From the NCBI RefSeq assembly GCF_000969985.1, contig NZ_CP009526.1:62001-126000 (forward strand): a stretch of 64,000 nt of DNA. The letters are read 5' to 3'. Source of the stretch: Methanosarcina barkeri str. Wiesmoor. Lineage in GTDB: Archaea > Halobacteriota > Methanosarcinia > Methanosarcinales > Methanosarcinaceae. Under the pieces are notes generated by a model, which saw only the letters and a program-made list of their open reading frames with translations, made no database searches and was not told the DNA's origin. A program made the translations under genes and the position numbers. Below, one piece after another: positions 56,362 to 64,000 of this stretch (the first letter of the stretch is position 1; each line of letters begins with the position of its first letter).

Positions 56362-57225
56362 TCAGAACCTCATTGCCCTAAGGCGCCTTACCCTTTCTTC
56401 GGTTACAGGGTGAGTACTGAAAAGAGACTGAATTGCTCCTCCTTTTAATGGATTGACAATAAACATATGGGCGCTGCTTTCTTTTGCCTGGACATCTGAG
56501 ACTCTCGGCTTATAGTGAGAGTTCCCGTATTCGAGTTTTTCAAGGGCATTGGCAAGAGCCCAGGGTTTTCTGGATATGCTGGCTCCTTCTGCATCAGCTG
56601 CATATTCTCTTGATCTTGAGATCGCAAGCTGGATCAAAGTTGCAGCGAGAGGCGCTAGAATTGCCATCGCGATGAGGCCTATGATTCCTCCGTTGTCATC
56701 ATCTCTGTTGCCGCCGAAGCCGCCGAAAATTGCAGCCCATTGTGCCCAGTGGGCAAGCATTGTGATAACACCTGCAAGAGTTGCAGCTATAGCACTTATC
56801 AGGGTATCCCTGTTCTTCACATGTGCAAGCTCGTGTGCCAGCACGCCTTCCATTTCTTCATAAGATAGTAACTCAAGAATTCCAGTTGTAGCAGCCACAG
56901 CCGCATGCTCTGGGTTTCTTCCGGTTGCAAAGGCATTTGGCATTCCGGATTCTACGATATACACTTTGGGCTTTGGGATTCCTGCTTTCATAGCCAGTCC
57001 ATCGACGATCCTGTGCAGGTTCGGAGCTTCCGCAGGTGAGACTTCCTTTGCCCTGTACATTTTGAGTACTATTTTGTCGCTGTACCAGTAACTTCCAAAA
57101 TTCATAATTATTGCAAACAGGAACGCAATAATCATTCCGCCCGTACCTCCAAAGTAGTCTCCTATCAGAACCAGGAGGCCTGTAAGGGTGGCAAGCAAAA
57201 TTGTAGTTTTAAGCATGTTCTTCAT
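56362..57225 (-). CDS. htpX: HtpX-type membrane zinc metalloprotease
   Basis: HtpX cuts misfolded membrane proteins. The 287-residue protein has two N-terminal helices ([14 protein letters not shown] and [14 protein letters not shown]), the zinc motif [10 protein letters not shown] (His131, Glu132, His135) and, after two further helices, the third ligand in [10 protein letters not shown]. The C-terminal [15 protein letters not shown] is the family hallmark. It stands alone. A TATA-like tttataaa on the minus strand near 57300 fits a promoter about 75 bases before the start. Confidence 0.92.
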   Translation of the reverse strand: MKNMLKTTILLATLTGLLVLIGDYFGGTGGMIIAFLFAIIMNFGSYWYSDKIVLKMYRAKEVSPAEAPNLHRIVDGLAMKAGIPKPKVYIVESGMPNAFATGRNPEHAAVAATTGILELLSYEEMEGVLAHELAHVKNRDTLISAIAATLAGVITMLAHWAQWAAIFGGFGGNRDDDNGGIIGLIAMAILAPLAATLIQLAISRSREYAADAEGASISRKPWALANALEKLEYGNSHYKPRVSDVQAKESSAHMFIVNPLKGGAIQSLFSTHPVTEERVRRLRAMRF

Positions 57226-57783
57226 GACTTATCACACGACGTCCTCCCAGGCTAATGTCTGGGTTTTCGGTCTTTGATTCTTATTTCTGGACTTATTTTT
57301 ATAAATTGAGCAGATTAGAATCAGTTTTATATCACTTGAATACAGATATATATGTTTTCTTCTGCAAGTGCAGGTTAATACATTTGTGTTATTTAGATTT
57401 CCTTATTTATCCCAAATCAATTTAAAATTCTCTTAAAAGGCAACTTTATTCTCAAATTGGGAAATCTCATTCAAGAAATTATATTTTTCTCTGGAATCTC
57501 CCCCTCTCAAAGCTTACATTACTAACAAGTATCTCTTTTTTGATATATTTACATTTGCATGCTTCATGCATTTAGTTTGATTTCTAACTATTATTGTGAC
57601 TTCAAGTATATGTATCTATTGAATAACTGGTTCCAAAACTCAATATTACTTTTTTGAATCCCATATGCCGAATAATCAATTGTTTTTTGATCACAAAAAT
57701 AGTTTGAAACTTTACTAATTTGAGGGTAAAATTAGTTTTGGGACGGACTCATTTAGTACACGAATACAAAAATAAAAATATAG
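57226..57783. other. spacer between htpX and mrr
   Basis: No gene is seen. The 560 bases are AT-rich, with TATA-like tracts on both strands. No hairpins or repeats of note. Confidence 0.4.
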
Positions 57784-58704
57784 TTACTTTAATCCGTTGT
57801 CAAAATAATCCGTGTCAATCTTTTTAACATCGTAAGACTTTACTTTTGAAACTCCCACATCATACTCAATCATTAGTCTTGCAAGCGTTTCTCCATCAAT
57901 CAACACAATGTTCCCTGTGAAATTGGCATATTCAATAGCTTCTCTTGAAAAAGTAGAGGTTGTTATAAAGACTCCTTTCTTTGCTTTCTTTCCTATCAGA
58001 GCGCCTGCAAATTTCTGGATTTCAGGTCTTGGGACGGTACCTTCCCAGCGTTTTGCCTGAATATAAATTACATCAAGTCCAAGCCTATCTTCCTTTATGA
58101 TTCCATCGATCCCACCATCATGACTTCTACCAACTGCTTTTCCTGCATCTGCTCTTGAGCCTCCATATCCTATTTTTATCAAAATATCAACAACGAGTGA
58201 TTCAAAGAAGCTGGCTGAACATTTTTTTATGATAGAGAGAACTTCTGAAACGAGTTCGTTGTGCAGCTCCTGATATGCGATTTCAAGGAACTCTTCAGGA
58301 TCTAGGTCTTTTTTCCTTTCTATTTCTGGAATTTCTGATTTATCGATTAAAGTAGACTTGTCCCTGTTATAAAAAGCATTAAATTCTTTATATCGTTTCA
58401 AAAAATTAACATCAATAGACGCAGGATTTTCTTTAAGGACATACAGTCCTCTCTTGGTAATGGAAAAATATCCTTTTCTTCCAGAATCAAGCAAGCCAGC
58501 TTTTTTCAGGTAAGTACATGCCCATCCAATTCGGTTATTAAATACAGCTTGCTGGCCACTTGGCAAAAGTTCTCTTCTTTCTTCTTCGCTTAATCTTAAC
58601 TCTTCTGCAAGAAGCTCAATAGCATTGCGAATTTTATGCTCTTCTCCATCTCCTGCATATTTAAGCAAAGGAAGCATTAAGGATTGATAATCTGGAACTG
58701 CCAT
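57784..58704 (-). CDS. mrr: Mrr-family restriction endonuclease
   Basis: Mrr proteins are type IV enzymes that cut modified DNA. The N-terminal domain (about 1-95, PDYQSLMLPLLKYAGDGEEH) is the Mrr_N winged-helix domain. The C-terminal nuclease domain (about 160-290) has the PD-(D/E)xK variant: GRSHDGGIDGII with Asp200 and IYIQAKRW with Gln216 and Lys218. The QAK form is typical of Mrr. ATG 58704 follows gagtgat and gives 306 residues; a TTG at 58716 is the alternative. No partner methylase is found next to it, in line with a type IV enzyme. The divergent neighbour is a membrane protein. Confidence 0.9.
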   Translation of the reverse strand: MAVPDYQSLMLPLLKYAGDGEEHKIRNAIELLAEELRLSEEERRELLPSGQQAVFNNRIGWACTYLKKAGLLDSGRKGYFSITKRGLYVLKENPASIDVNFLKRYKEFNAFYNRDKSTLIDKSEIPEIERKKDLDPEEFLEIAYQELHNELVSEVLSIIKKCSASFFESLVVDILIKIGYGGSRADAGKAVGRSHDGGIDGIIKEDRLGLDVIYIQAKRWEGTVPRPEIQKFAGALIGKKAKKGVFITTSTFSREAIEYANFTGNIVLIDGETLARLMIEYDVGVSKVKSYDVKKIDTDYFDNGLK

Positions 58705-58891
58705 TAGATCACTCAAAATATGTTAGTCCTACTTAGAACTTTGAGTATGTATCTTTTTATAGTTTATCATTTTGTATCTGTTCACGTAATCTTGATTCTA
58801 TTTCAAAAATTACTACTCCTCAAAGATCACTTTCCAGTAAAACCTCACAAAATCCAAACCTTTATACCTTTTCCTTTCCCAAAAACTTCTC

Positions 58892-59995
58892 ATGTCCTCT
58901 TCAGGCATCCCTCTTCCTCTCAAAACGGAACATTCTATTAAAGATCGCCTCTACTGGAACTTCTTAAACGTGATACCTTTCCTGATCGGTTCAATTGGGA
59001 TTGCCAGAGATTCGCTCAAATGGGTAGCGGTTTACATAGGAATAGCCCTTTTTTTCTTCTTGGTTATCGAATTCAGGTTCGCATGTACTCACTGCTTTTA
59101 CTATATCCGGAGTAAAGGCTACGTAAAGTGTATGATGCTTTCTGGAGTACCAAAAATTTTTAAAGATCGTCCCGGATCTCACAGCCCTTTTGAAAAGATT
59201 ATTACTGTTCTTGGGGCTTTGTCCGTGTTTCTTTTTCCGGTCTACTGGCTTATCAGTGACCCTCTGCTTCTGGGAGCTTATATTGTTGCATGGGTACTGT
59301 TTTTTCTGACAGTCCATCGATATGAATGTGTAAGATGCATTAATTTTGAGTGTCCTATGAATCGGGTGCCAGCTGAAATGGTAAAAAATTTTAAAAAGAG
59401 AGGTGACCTATCAGATAACTTTGATCTTTCTGGAAATGAATTTCAGGTATCAGGGTCAAACAGATGTGCTTCCCTTAAAATAAAACATGAATTCAAGGAC
59501 TTTCTCTACTGGTACTTCGTAACCTTGGTTCTTCTATTTTCGGCGGGACTTGCAATTGGTATTTACTCAACAGGGTGGGTACTTGTCTATCTTTTCTTAG
59601 TTTTATTTCACTTTTATGTCCTGGAACAGCGTTTTTTCTGCACCCATTGTCCTTACTATACAATGAGTGAGAAAAAAGTGAGATGCATGATGAATTGGGG
59701 TTGGCCGAAGCATTTCAGATCCAGGCCGTATCCTCTAGGAAAATTCGATCTTGCCGTTACTACTCTTGGGTCCCTGGTCGTTCTTCTCTTTCCTGTTTCC
59801 TGGCTTTTGAAAGAACCGTTTCTATTGGGTACTTACCTGGTTTCTATTTCGATTTTCTTGCTAACGATATGGAGGTATGAGTGCTGTCGCTGTATCTATT
59901 TTGGATGTCCTTTTAACAGAGTTTCGGCTGAAGTGAGGATGAAATTTGAGGAGGAAAGAGAGTTGAGTGCGAGTTTGGAGAAGATTAAATTGTGA
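58892..59995 (+). CDS. internally duplicated Cys-rich eight-helix membrane protein
   Basis: The 367-residue protein consists of two copies of a unit of about 150 residues (about 13-165 and 193-350). Each has a start like IKDRLYWNFL/FKDFLYWYFV and about four membrane helices. Both also carry the cysteine pattern CTHCxYY, KCMM or RCMM, then RYECxRCIxFxCPxNRVxAE, six cysteines per unit. The pattern suggests two metal or iron-sulfur sites at the membrane surface, or redox chemistry; I do not recognise the family. No signal peptide is seen. The ribosome binding site is weak and the N-terminal start uncertain. It is divergent from mrr and followed by a tandem repeat. Confidence 0.75.
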   Translation: MSSSGIPLPLKTEHSIKDRLYWNFLNVIPFLIGSIGIARDSLKWVAVYIGIALFFFLVIEFRFACTHCFYYIRSKGYVKCMMLSGVPKIFKDRPGSHSPFEKIITVLGALSVFLFPVYWLISDPLLLGAYIVAWVLFFLTVHRYECVRCINFECPMNRVPAEMVKNFKKRGDLSDNFDLSGNEFQVSGSNRCASLKIKHEFKDFLYWYFVTLVLLFSAGLAIGIYSTGWVLVYLFLVLFHFYVLEQRFFCTHCPYYTMSEKKVRCMMNWGWPKHFRSRPYPLGKFDLAVTTLGSLVVLLFPVSWLLKEPFLLGTYLVSISIFLLTIWRYECCRCIYFGCPFNRVSAEVRMKFEEERELSASLEKIKL

Positions 59996-60008
59996 GTTTG
60001 AGGAAGGT

Positions 60009-60093
60009 CAGAGAAAGTTAGAGGAAGTTAGAGGAAGTTAGAGGAAGTTAGAGGAAGTTAGGGGAAGTTAGAGGAAGTTAGAGGAAGTTAGAG
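60009..60093. repeat. 10-bp tandem repeat after the Cys-rich membrane gene
   Basis: agaggaagtt is repeated about eight times, with one agaggaagtt to aggggaagtt change. It starts about 14 bases after the stop codon. Confidence 0.9.
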
Positions 60094-60188
60094 ACAGATT
60101 AAACTGAACACTGCATCAATGGGTTTTGTGTTCCTAATACAATTTGAATTAATATAGTTTATACAGTGATTTCAATAAGAACAATTAT

Positions 60189-61100
60189 TTAATAATAATG
60201 GATTTTTGCTAGATTTCTCCTGATAGCGCGTCTGTACTTTACTGCGGGGTATCCGAAAATGACCACTATTCCCGGTTGGTTTCGGATATTGATTCCGTAC
60301 TTTTCTTTCACTTCTTTGCCCCCACTTTTCAGCATTGGGCCAATGGTTCCTATCATACAGCTTCCAAGGTTCAGGGCTTCGGCGGCAATCATTGCATAGG
60401 TGGCTGTGATAAAAGGATCTGCTGGATCAGCATAAGGAGAAACATGGAAGTACATAGCAAGGGGTGCTCCGTAGAGCAGGTAATCAGTATTTTCTTTTCT
60501 ATATTCTTCAAAGATTTCAATCGCCGGATACACGAATTTGTCAATAACTTCATATTCTTCCTTCTTCATGAAAGGTCGCATCAGGAGAAGTACGGGTTTC
60601 GAAAATATCCATTTCTGGCTTTTTATAAGCTTTAACATGTCATCGGAAAATTCCCTTACTTTTTCTTTTCCGTTTATAACCAGGACCTCAACATCCGAAG
60701 GTGGAATCCCCATGGGTGCCGTGCTTGCTGCTGCCAGGATTCGGTCTATTTTTTCCTTTTCAACTTCTCTGTCTTCAAATTCCCGGATGCTGCGCCTGGA
60801 AAGCATGAGAGCCATAAGTTCTTCGTATCCGGCTCGGGACTCTTCTGCTGGGAGATATATGGACGAAGTCTGGGATATGTCTCTCCCTTCTACCGCAATG
60901 GCTCCTGTTGGACAAACTGCAACACAATGCCCGCAGCCGATGCAGCCAAAATAGCGGGTTTGGTCGATCCTTACTTTGTCGTTTTCAAGGTAGATAGGGG
61001 CTCCTTTGCAGACTTTAACACAGAGGCCGCAAGTCTTACACTTCTCATAATCGATCCTGACAGTTGCGGTTTCAGAGTACCTGGCTGTAGGGATGGCCAT
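60189..61100 (-). CDS. ferredoxin-nitroreductase fusion protein
   Basis: The 303-residue protein has an N-terminal domain with two 4Fe-4S sites: CKTCGLCVKVC (from Cys21) and CIGCGHCVAVCPTG (from about 52). A nitroreductase-fold flavin domain follows (from about 95), with SRRSIREFEDREV, STAPMGIPPSDVEV and the C-terminal GSCMIGTIGPML and VVIFGYP segments. Such proteins pass electrons from ferredoxin to FMN and then to an unknown acceptor. The physiological substrate cannot be predicted. It has no operon partner. A TATA-like minus-strand tract (61118-61126) lies just upstream, so the message may be nearly leaderless. Confidence 0.88.
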   Translation of the reverse strand: MAIPTARYSETATVRIDYEKCKTCGLCVKVCKGAPIYLENDKVRIDQTRYFGCIGCGHCVAVCPTGAIAVEGRDISQTSSIYLPAEESRAGYEELMALMLSRRSIREFEDREVEKEKIDRILAAASTAPMGIPPSDVEVLVINGKEKVREFSDDMLKLIKSQKWIFSKPVLLLMRPFMKKEEYEVIDKFVYPAIEIFEEYRKENTDYLLYGAPLAMYFHVSPYADPADPFITATYAMIAAEALNLGSCMIGTIGPMLKSGGKEVKEKYGINIRNQPGIVVIFGYPAVKYRRAIRRNLAKIHYY

Positions 61101-61354
61101 AGATTTTGTTCTGAACGATGGTTATAAAAATCTTTGGTTGAATGCAGTTTTTCTGGAAATGAAAGTGTTTTCCTGTCGGTTTGAACATCTCTCTCACTAA
61201 TTTGGAGTAGAGCTGAGCTGCATTAAGTGTGAAAACTTTTCTAAATTTTCCTGCCCAATTTAACAGTAACTTATTTATAGTATAACACGGTAATTTACTT
61301 CCGTAGTCCAAGTGTCAAATGATGAACTACAACCAAACAAAAGGAGTTTCAGAA

Positions 61355-61489
61355 ATGAAAGACGCAACCCAGGAGACTTCTCTTAAGCCCGTTCTGCATG
61401 GGTTTTTGTTAAGCAACGGAAAGTTTATCACTCCCGCGGAAATGAAAATTATGGAAAGCCTTGGGGTTGTCCGATCTAGAACAATCTGA
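61355..61489 (+). CDS. small protein of 44 residues
   Basis: An ORF too short for common thresholds: ATG 61355 behind a perfect aaaggag box (spacing about 8) and a TATA-like tatttatagtataac at 61270-61285. The product begins MKDATQETSLKPVLHGFLLS and continues with ITPAEMKIMESLG, a plausible two-helix fold. I do not recognise it. The strong ribosome binding site and the promoter make it a real candidate. A truncated gene is the main alternative. Confidence 0.5.
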   Translation: MKDATQETSLKPVLHGFLLSNGKFITPAEMKIMESLGVVRSRTI

Positions 61490-62277
61490 ATTCCAGAAAT
61501 AAACCGGAAAAAGGCATATGATTGGGCAGGCTAAAGAACTTTTCGGAGACAATCTGTAATAATGCCTCAAAAAATTTCGATCCCTTAATTAACCCTATAA
61601 AAGTCTCTATTTGTTAGATAATGAAAAAATTCAAAAAAGCCTTCAGCAGAACAACCTTTTAAAATCAAACGAAAAGGACTCCCATAAATCAGCAAAGCCT
61701 CCAATCCCTGTGTATATTTGTAAAAACCGGATAAGTTATAACTAATATTGATTTCCTCCATAAGCTAATTCACTCCAAAAACGTTGAGCTTAGTCAACGA
61801 GGCCAGAAAAACAGATTGAATAAAAAACAGATTAAATAAAAAACAGATTAAATAAAAAACAGATTAAATAAAAAACAGATTAAATAAAAAACAGATTAAA
61901 TAAAAAACAGATTAAATAAAAAACAGATTAAATAAAAAACAGATTAAATAAAAAACAGATTGAATAAAAAACAGATTAAATAAAAAACAGATTATATCCG
62001 ATTTGTCTGTTCTCTTCTGTCCTTTCCGGTTGAAGTTTATCACTTTTTCTTTTTAGTAATCTCCTTTTAGCAATTTCCTTTTAGCAATCTTTCTGGGCTT
62101 AAGGAGAATTGTATAAATCTAAAGTTTACATGCTCTTTATATACTTCGCCTGTAAAACCTTATTTGCTTTCTTTTCAGGTTTCTTTCAGACTGCATTGGA
62201 ACTCCATCTAACTATGAAATGGAGTAACTTTATGAAGTAAAATAACTTATACTTCGTGCAAGGAAAAAGTGACAACA
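61490..62277. other. spacer with a 16-bp minisatellite
   Basis: No gene up to 62277. Between 61811 and 61994 the 16-bp unit acagattaaataaaaa is repeated about eleven and a half times, with only two acagattgaataaaaa variants. Upstream lies AT-rich sequence; downstream (62040-62110) there are short repeats of ttttagcaat. Confidence 0.7.
61811..61994. repeat. 16-bp minisatellite, about 11.5 copies
   Basis: Unit acagattaaataaaaa with near-perfect conservation. Such an array should vary in copy number between strains. Confidence 0.95.
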
Positions 62278-63078
62278 ATGAAAGCTGCCTGCATCCAGAT
62301 GAATATCTCCCTTTGCTCAAAAAAGGAAAACCTTGAGCGTGCCCTCTCTCTGGCAGAAGAAGCGGTTTCGAAAGAAGCTGAAGTGCTTGCATTTCCGGAA
62401 GTCTTCTCAACTGGTTTTTGTTATGACCACATAGTTGAGTTAGCTGAAACTGCTTCCGGTCCTACCATTGGAGCCTTATGTGATTTTTCGAAGGAAAATG
62501 AGTGTATTCTTGCAGGTTCGATGATAGAACATAGAGAAGGCTCAGAATTCAGTAGTGAAATGAATATTCCTCCTCAGTTCAATCTGGGGTTCTGCATCGA
62601 GTCCGGAAAGCTAGTTGGCATCCATCGAAAAACTCAGCTTTACGGTCTTGAAAAAGAATATTTTGCACTTGGAGAAGATATACATCCTATTCGGCTGAAA
62701 AAGTATGACCTTTCCATGGGGCTTATGGTATGTAACGAAATCCGGTATCCGGAAGTTTCCCGGAAACTTGCTCTCGAAGGAGCAGATCTTCTGGTTTCGG
62801 CATCTGACATGCCTGATTTTTATATCTATCCCTGGCGTATTATGTCCCTTTCTCGAGCAATTGAAAACCAACTGCCACATATCGCCTGTAACAGAGCTGG
62901 AAACGATAGGTTCTCAACTTATCCGGGCAGATCTTTTATTGCCGATGGATGGGGCCGTATTCTGGCAGAAGCCGGAAAGGAAGAGTGTGTTCTAATCGGG
63001 GAAATTGATCTTGAAAAGATAAAAGAGATCAGGAAAACTGGTTCCATCATCGAAGATCGGAGGCCTGAGATTTATTAA
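62278..63078 (+). CDS. carbon-nitrogen hydrolase (nitrilase superfamily)
   Basis: The enzyme would split a C-N bond in an amide or nitrile. The catalytic triad is visible: Glu41 in FPEVFSTGFC, Lys118 in GIHRKTQLYG and Cys152 in MVCNEIRYPE. The 266-residue length is usual for omega-amidase or N-carbamoyl-type members. The start context MKAACIQMN is typical, so ATG 62278 is preferred over the GTG at 62269. The substrate is not predictable from motifs. No operon partners. Confidence 0.9.
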   Translation: MKAACIQMNISLCSKKENLERALSLAEEAVSKEAEVLAFPEVFSTGFCYDHIVELAETASGPTIGALCDFSKENECILAGSMIEHREGSEFSSEMNIPPQFNLGFCIESGKLVGIHRKTQLYGLEKEYFALGEDIHPIRLKKYDLSMGLMVCNEIRYPEVSRKLALEGADLLVSASDMPDFYIYPWRIMSLSRAIENQLPHIACNRAGNDRFSTYPGRSFIADGWGRILAEAGKEECVLIGEIDLEKIKEIRKTGSIIEDRRPEIY

Positions 63079-63142
63079 TTCAGGATTGAGTTAATACACA
63101 TTTAGAAAAGAACCCATTTTAAAGAATATATCGAAAATAAGG

Positions 63143-63322
63143 GTTAGAATAAGAGTTAGAATAAGAGTTAGAATAAGAGTTAGAATAAGAGTTAGAATAA
63201 GAGTTAGAATAAGAGTTAGAATAATCGCAGGTTATGAAAACAACTGAATAATTTTTTTAGAATAAGAGTTCGAATAAGGGTTAGAATAATCGCAGGTTAT
63301 GAAAGCAACTGTATAATTTTAT
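63143..63322. repeat. 12-bp tandem repeats and a 40-bp direct repeat
   Basis: agaataagagtt is repeated about seven times at 63143-63224. Then ttagaataatcgcaggttat with its following bases occurs twice (from about 63215 and from about 63280), separated by further 12-bp units. The stretch lies between the hydrolase and the convergent gatB. Confidence 0.85.
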
Positions 63323-63373
63323 TTATAAATGCAAGATAAGTTAAAATATAATAAAAAGGTGAACCCTGTAGGG

Positions 63374-64000
63374 TTACCCTTTCAGTTCTTTAATTATCAG
63401 TTCGCGTGCAGTTTTTGCATCTGCCGTACCTTTTGTCTTTTTCATGACCTGTCCCACGAGGAAGTTCAGTGATTTCTCCGTGCCTCCAATATAGTCCTGT
63501 ACTGCAGCTTCATTTTCGGCGATTGTTTCAGCAATTGCTTTAGTCACTAGGTCGTCTTCGGCTTTGAAAAGGCCCTTTTCTTCGATAATCTGAGACGGGG
63601 TCTTTTCCTCCGCAGCGTCCAGCATAGTTCGAATGACTTCAACGGCAGCCCTGTCACTGATTTTACCTTCGGCAAAAAGGTTAATCAGTTCTACCATATC
63701 TGAAGCCTTTATGGAATTCTTTATCCCTGGGTCTTTTGCGTGGATAAAACCTATTTTCTTCCCGTCATAAGAGGAGATTTCAAGGTCACGATAATTTAAT
63801 TCTCCAAGGAAGACATCAGCCGTCCAGGTAGCTGCAATCTTCGGGTCCACTCCTTTTGCACAGACGCTTTCATAGAAGTCAGCAAGCATAATCTTTGATG
63901 TAAGAGACTTTGCATGCATATCCGTAATTCCGTACTGCTCTATAAAACGAGCACGTTTTGCGTCTGGAAGTTCAGGTAGAGTTTTCTTAATTGAAGGAAT
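63374..64000 (-). CDS. gatB: Asp/Glu-tRNA amidotransferase subunit B, C-terminal part
   Basis: GatB is the kinase/transamidase subunit that, with GatA and GatC, turns Asp-tRNA(Asn) or Glu-tRNA(Gln) into the amide form. Only the last 208 residues are in the window and the frame runs on past base 64000. The visible part holds the linker (LPELPDAKRARFIEQYGI) and the C-terminal tail domain (GatB/YqeY type), with VELINLFAEGKISDRAAVEVI and NFLVGQVMKKTKGTADAKTARELI. It has no stop or shift inside. The GatB rather than GatE assignment is based on the overall segment and is likely. Confidence 0.9.
   Translation of the reverse strand: MPSIKKTLPELPDAKRARFIEQYGITDMHAKSLTSKIMLADFYESVCAKGVDPKIAATWTADVFLGELNYRDLEISSYDGKKIGFIHAKDPGIKNSIKASDMVELINLFAEGKISDRAAVEVIRTMLDAAEEKTPSQIIEEKGLFKAEDDLVTKAIAETIAENEAAVQDYIGGTEKSLNFLVGQVMKKTKGTADAKTARELIIKELKG

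Noticed and set aside
60009-63322. A CRISPR array among the tandem repeats in the last 4 kb.
   Set aside because: The units are directly adjacent with no spacers of unique sequence, and no cas genes are present.

Overview
The window is chromosomal DNA of a methanogenic archaeon, almost certainly a Methanosarcina. The case rests on a complete mcrBDCGA operon for methyl-coenzyme M reductase flanked by two MCR-modification genes, a form III RuBisCO, the two-subunit archaeal polymerase subunit DP2, an archaeal shikimate pathway that starts from ADTH synthase, and TATA-type promoters in long AT-rich intergenic regions. McrA residue numbers match the M. acetivorans modification sites (His271, Arg285, Gly465, Cys472), which supports both the genus and the chosen start. 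The exact species cannot be fixed from the sequence alone.

Layout: 0.3-1.9 kb, a decayed IS1634-like element. 2.5-8.5 kb, an FmdE-like protein followed by a tightly packed peptide/nickel-type ABC transporter. 8.6-10.1 kb, an exported HEAT-repeat protein. 10.2-15.5 kb, a minus-strand shikimate/tyrosine operon (ADTH synthase, DHQ synthase II, AroD, AroE, TyrA) with a palindrome at its promoter. 15.9-20.4 kb, GMP synthase glutaminase, a small membrane ORF framed by inverted repeats, SRP54, three identical initiator tRNA genes, and a chagasin-type lipoprotein. 21-26.6 kb, a formyltransferase, a winged-helix regulator, a phosphoribosyltransferase, a TnpB relic, a zinc-ribbon protein and a secreted protein. 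26.9-31.1 kb, a proteostasis block (HTH regulator overlapping Cdc48, then two Hsp20 genes). 32.5-38 kb, three DUF1646 transporters in a row, two of them about 93% identical. 38.7-45.2 kb, RuBisCO, Sua5, a small membrane protein and DP2. 45.6-53.4 kb, the MCR island. 53.8-64 kb, EPSP synthase, thymidylate synthase, HtpX, an Mrr nuclease, an internally duplicated Cys-rich membrane protein, a ferredoxin-nitroreductase, a nitrilase-family hydrolase and the 3' part of gatB.

How parts work together: the MCR island places the catalytic subunits beside the enzyme for methylarginine (Mmp10) and the probable enzyme for S-methylcysteine (McmA). The shikimate operon supplies early and late steps of aromatic synthesis, with EPSP synthase encoded 38 kb away. 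The regulator-Cdc48-Hsp20 block looks like a protein quality-control unit.

The least explained items are the duplicated Cys-rich eight-helix membrane protein, the mosaic DUF1646 array with its inverted repeats, the FmdE-transporter operon, the inverted-repeat-bounded membrane ORF, palindromes placed at several promoters or starts, and the many short perfect tandem duplications between genes. I found no CRISPR array, rRNA or prophage.
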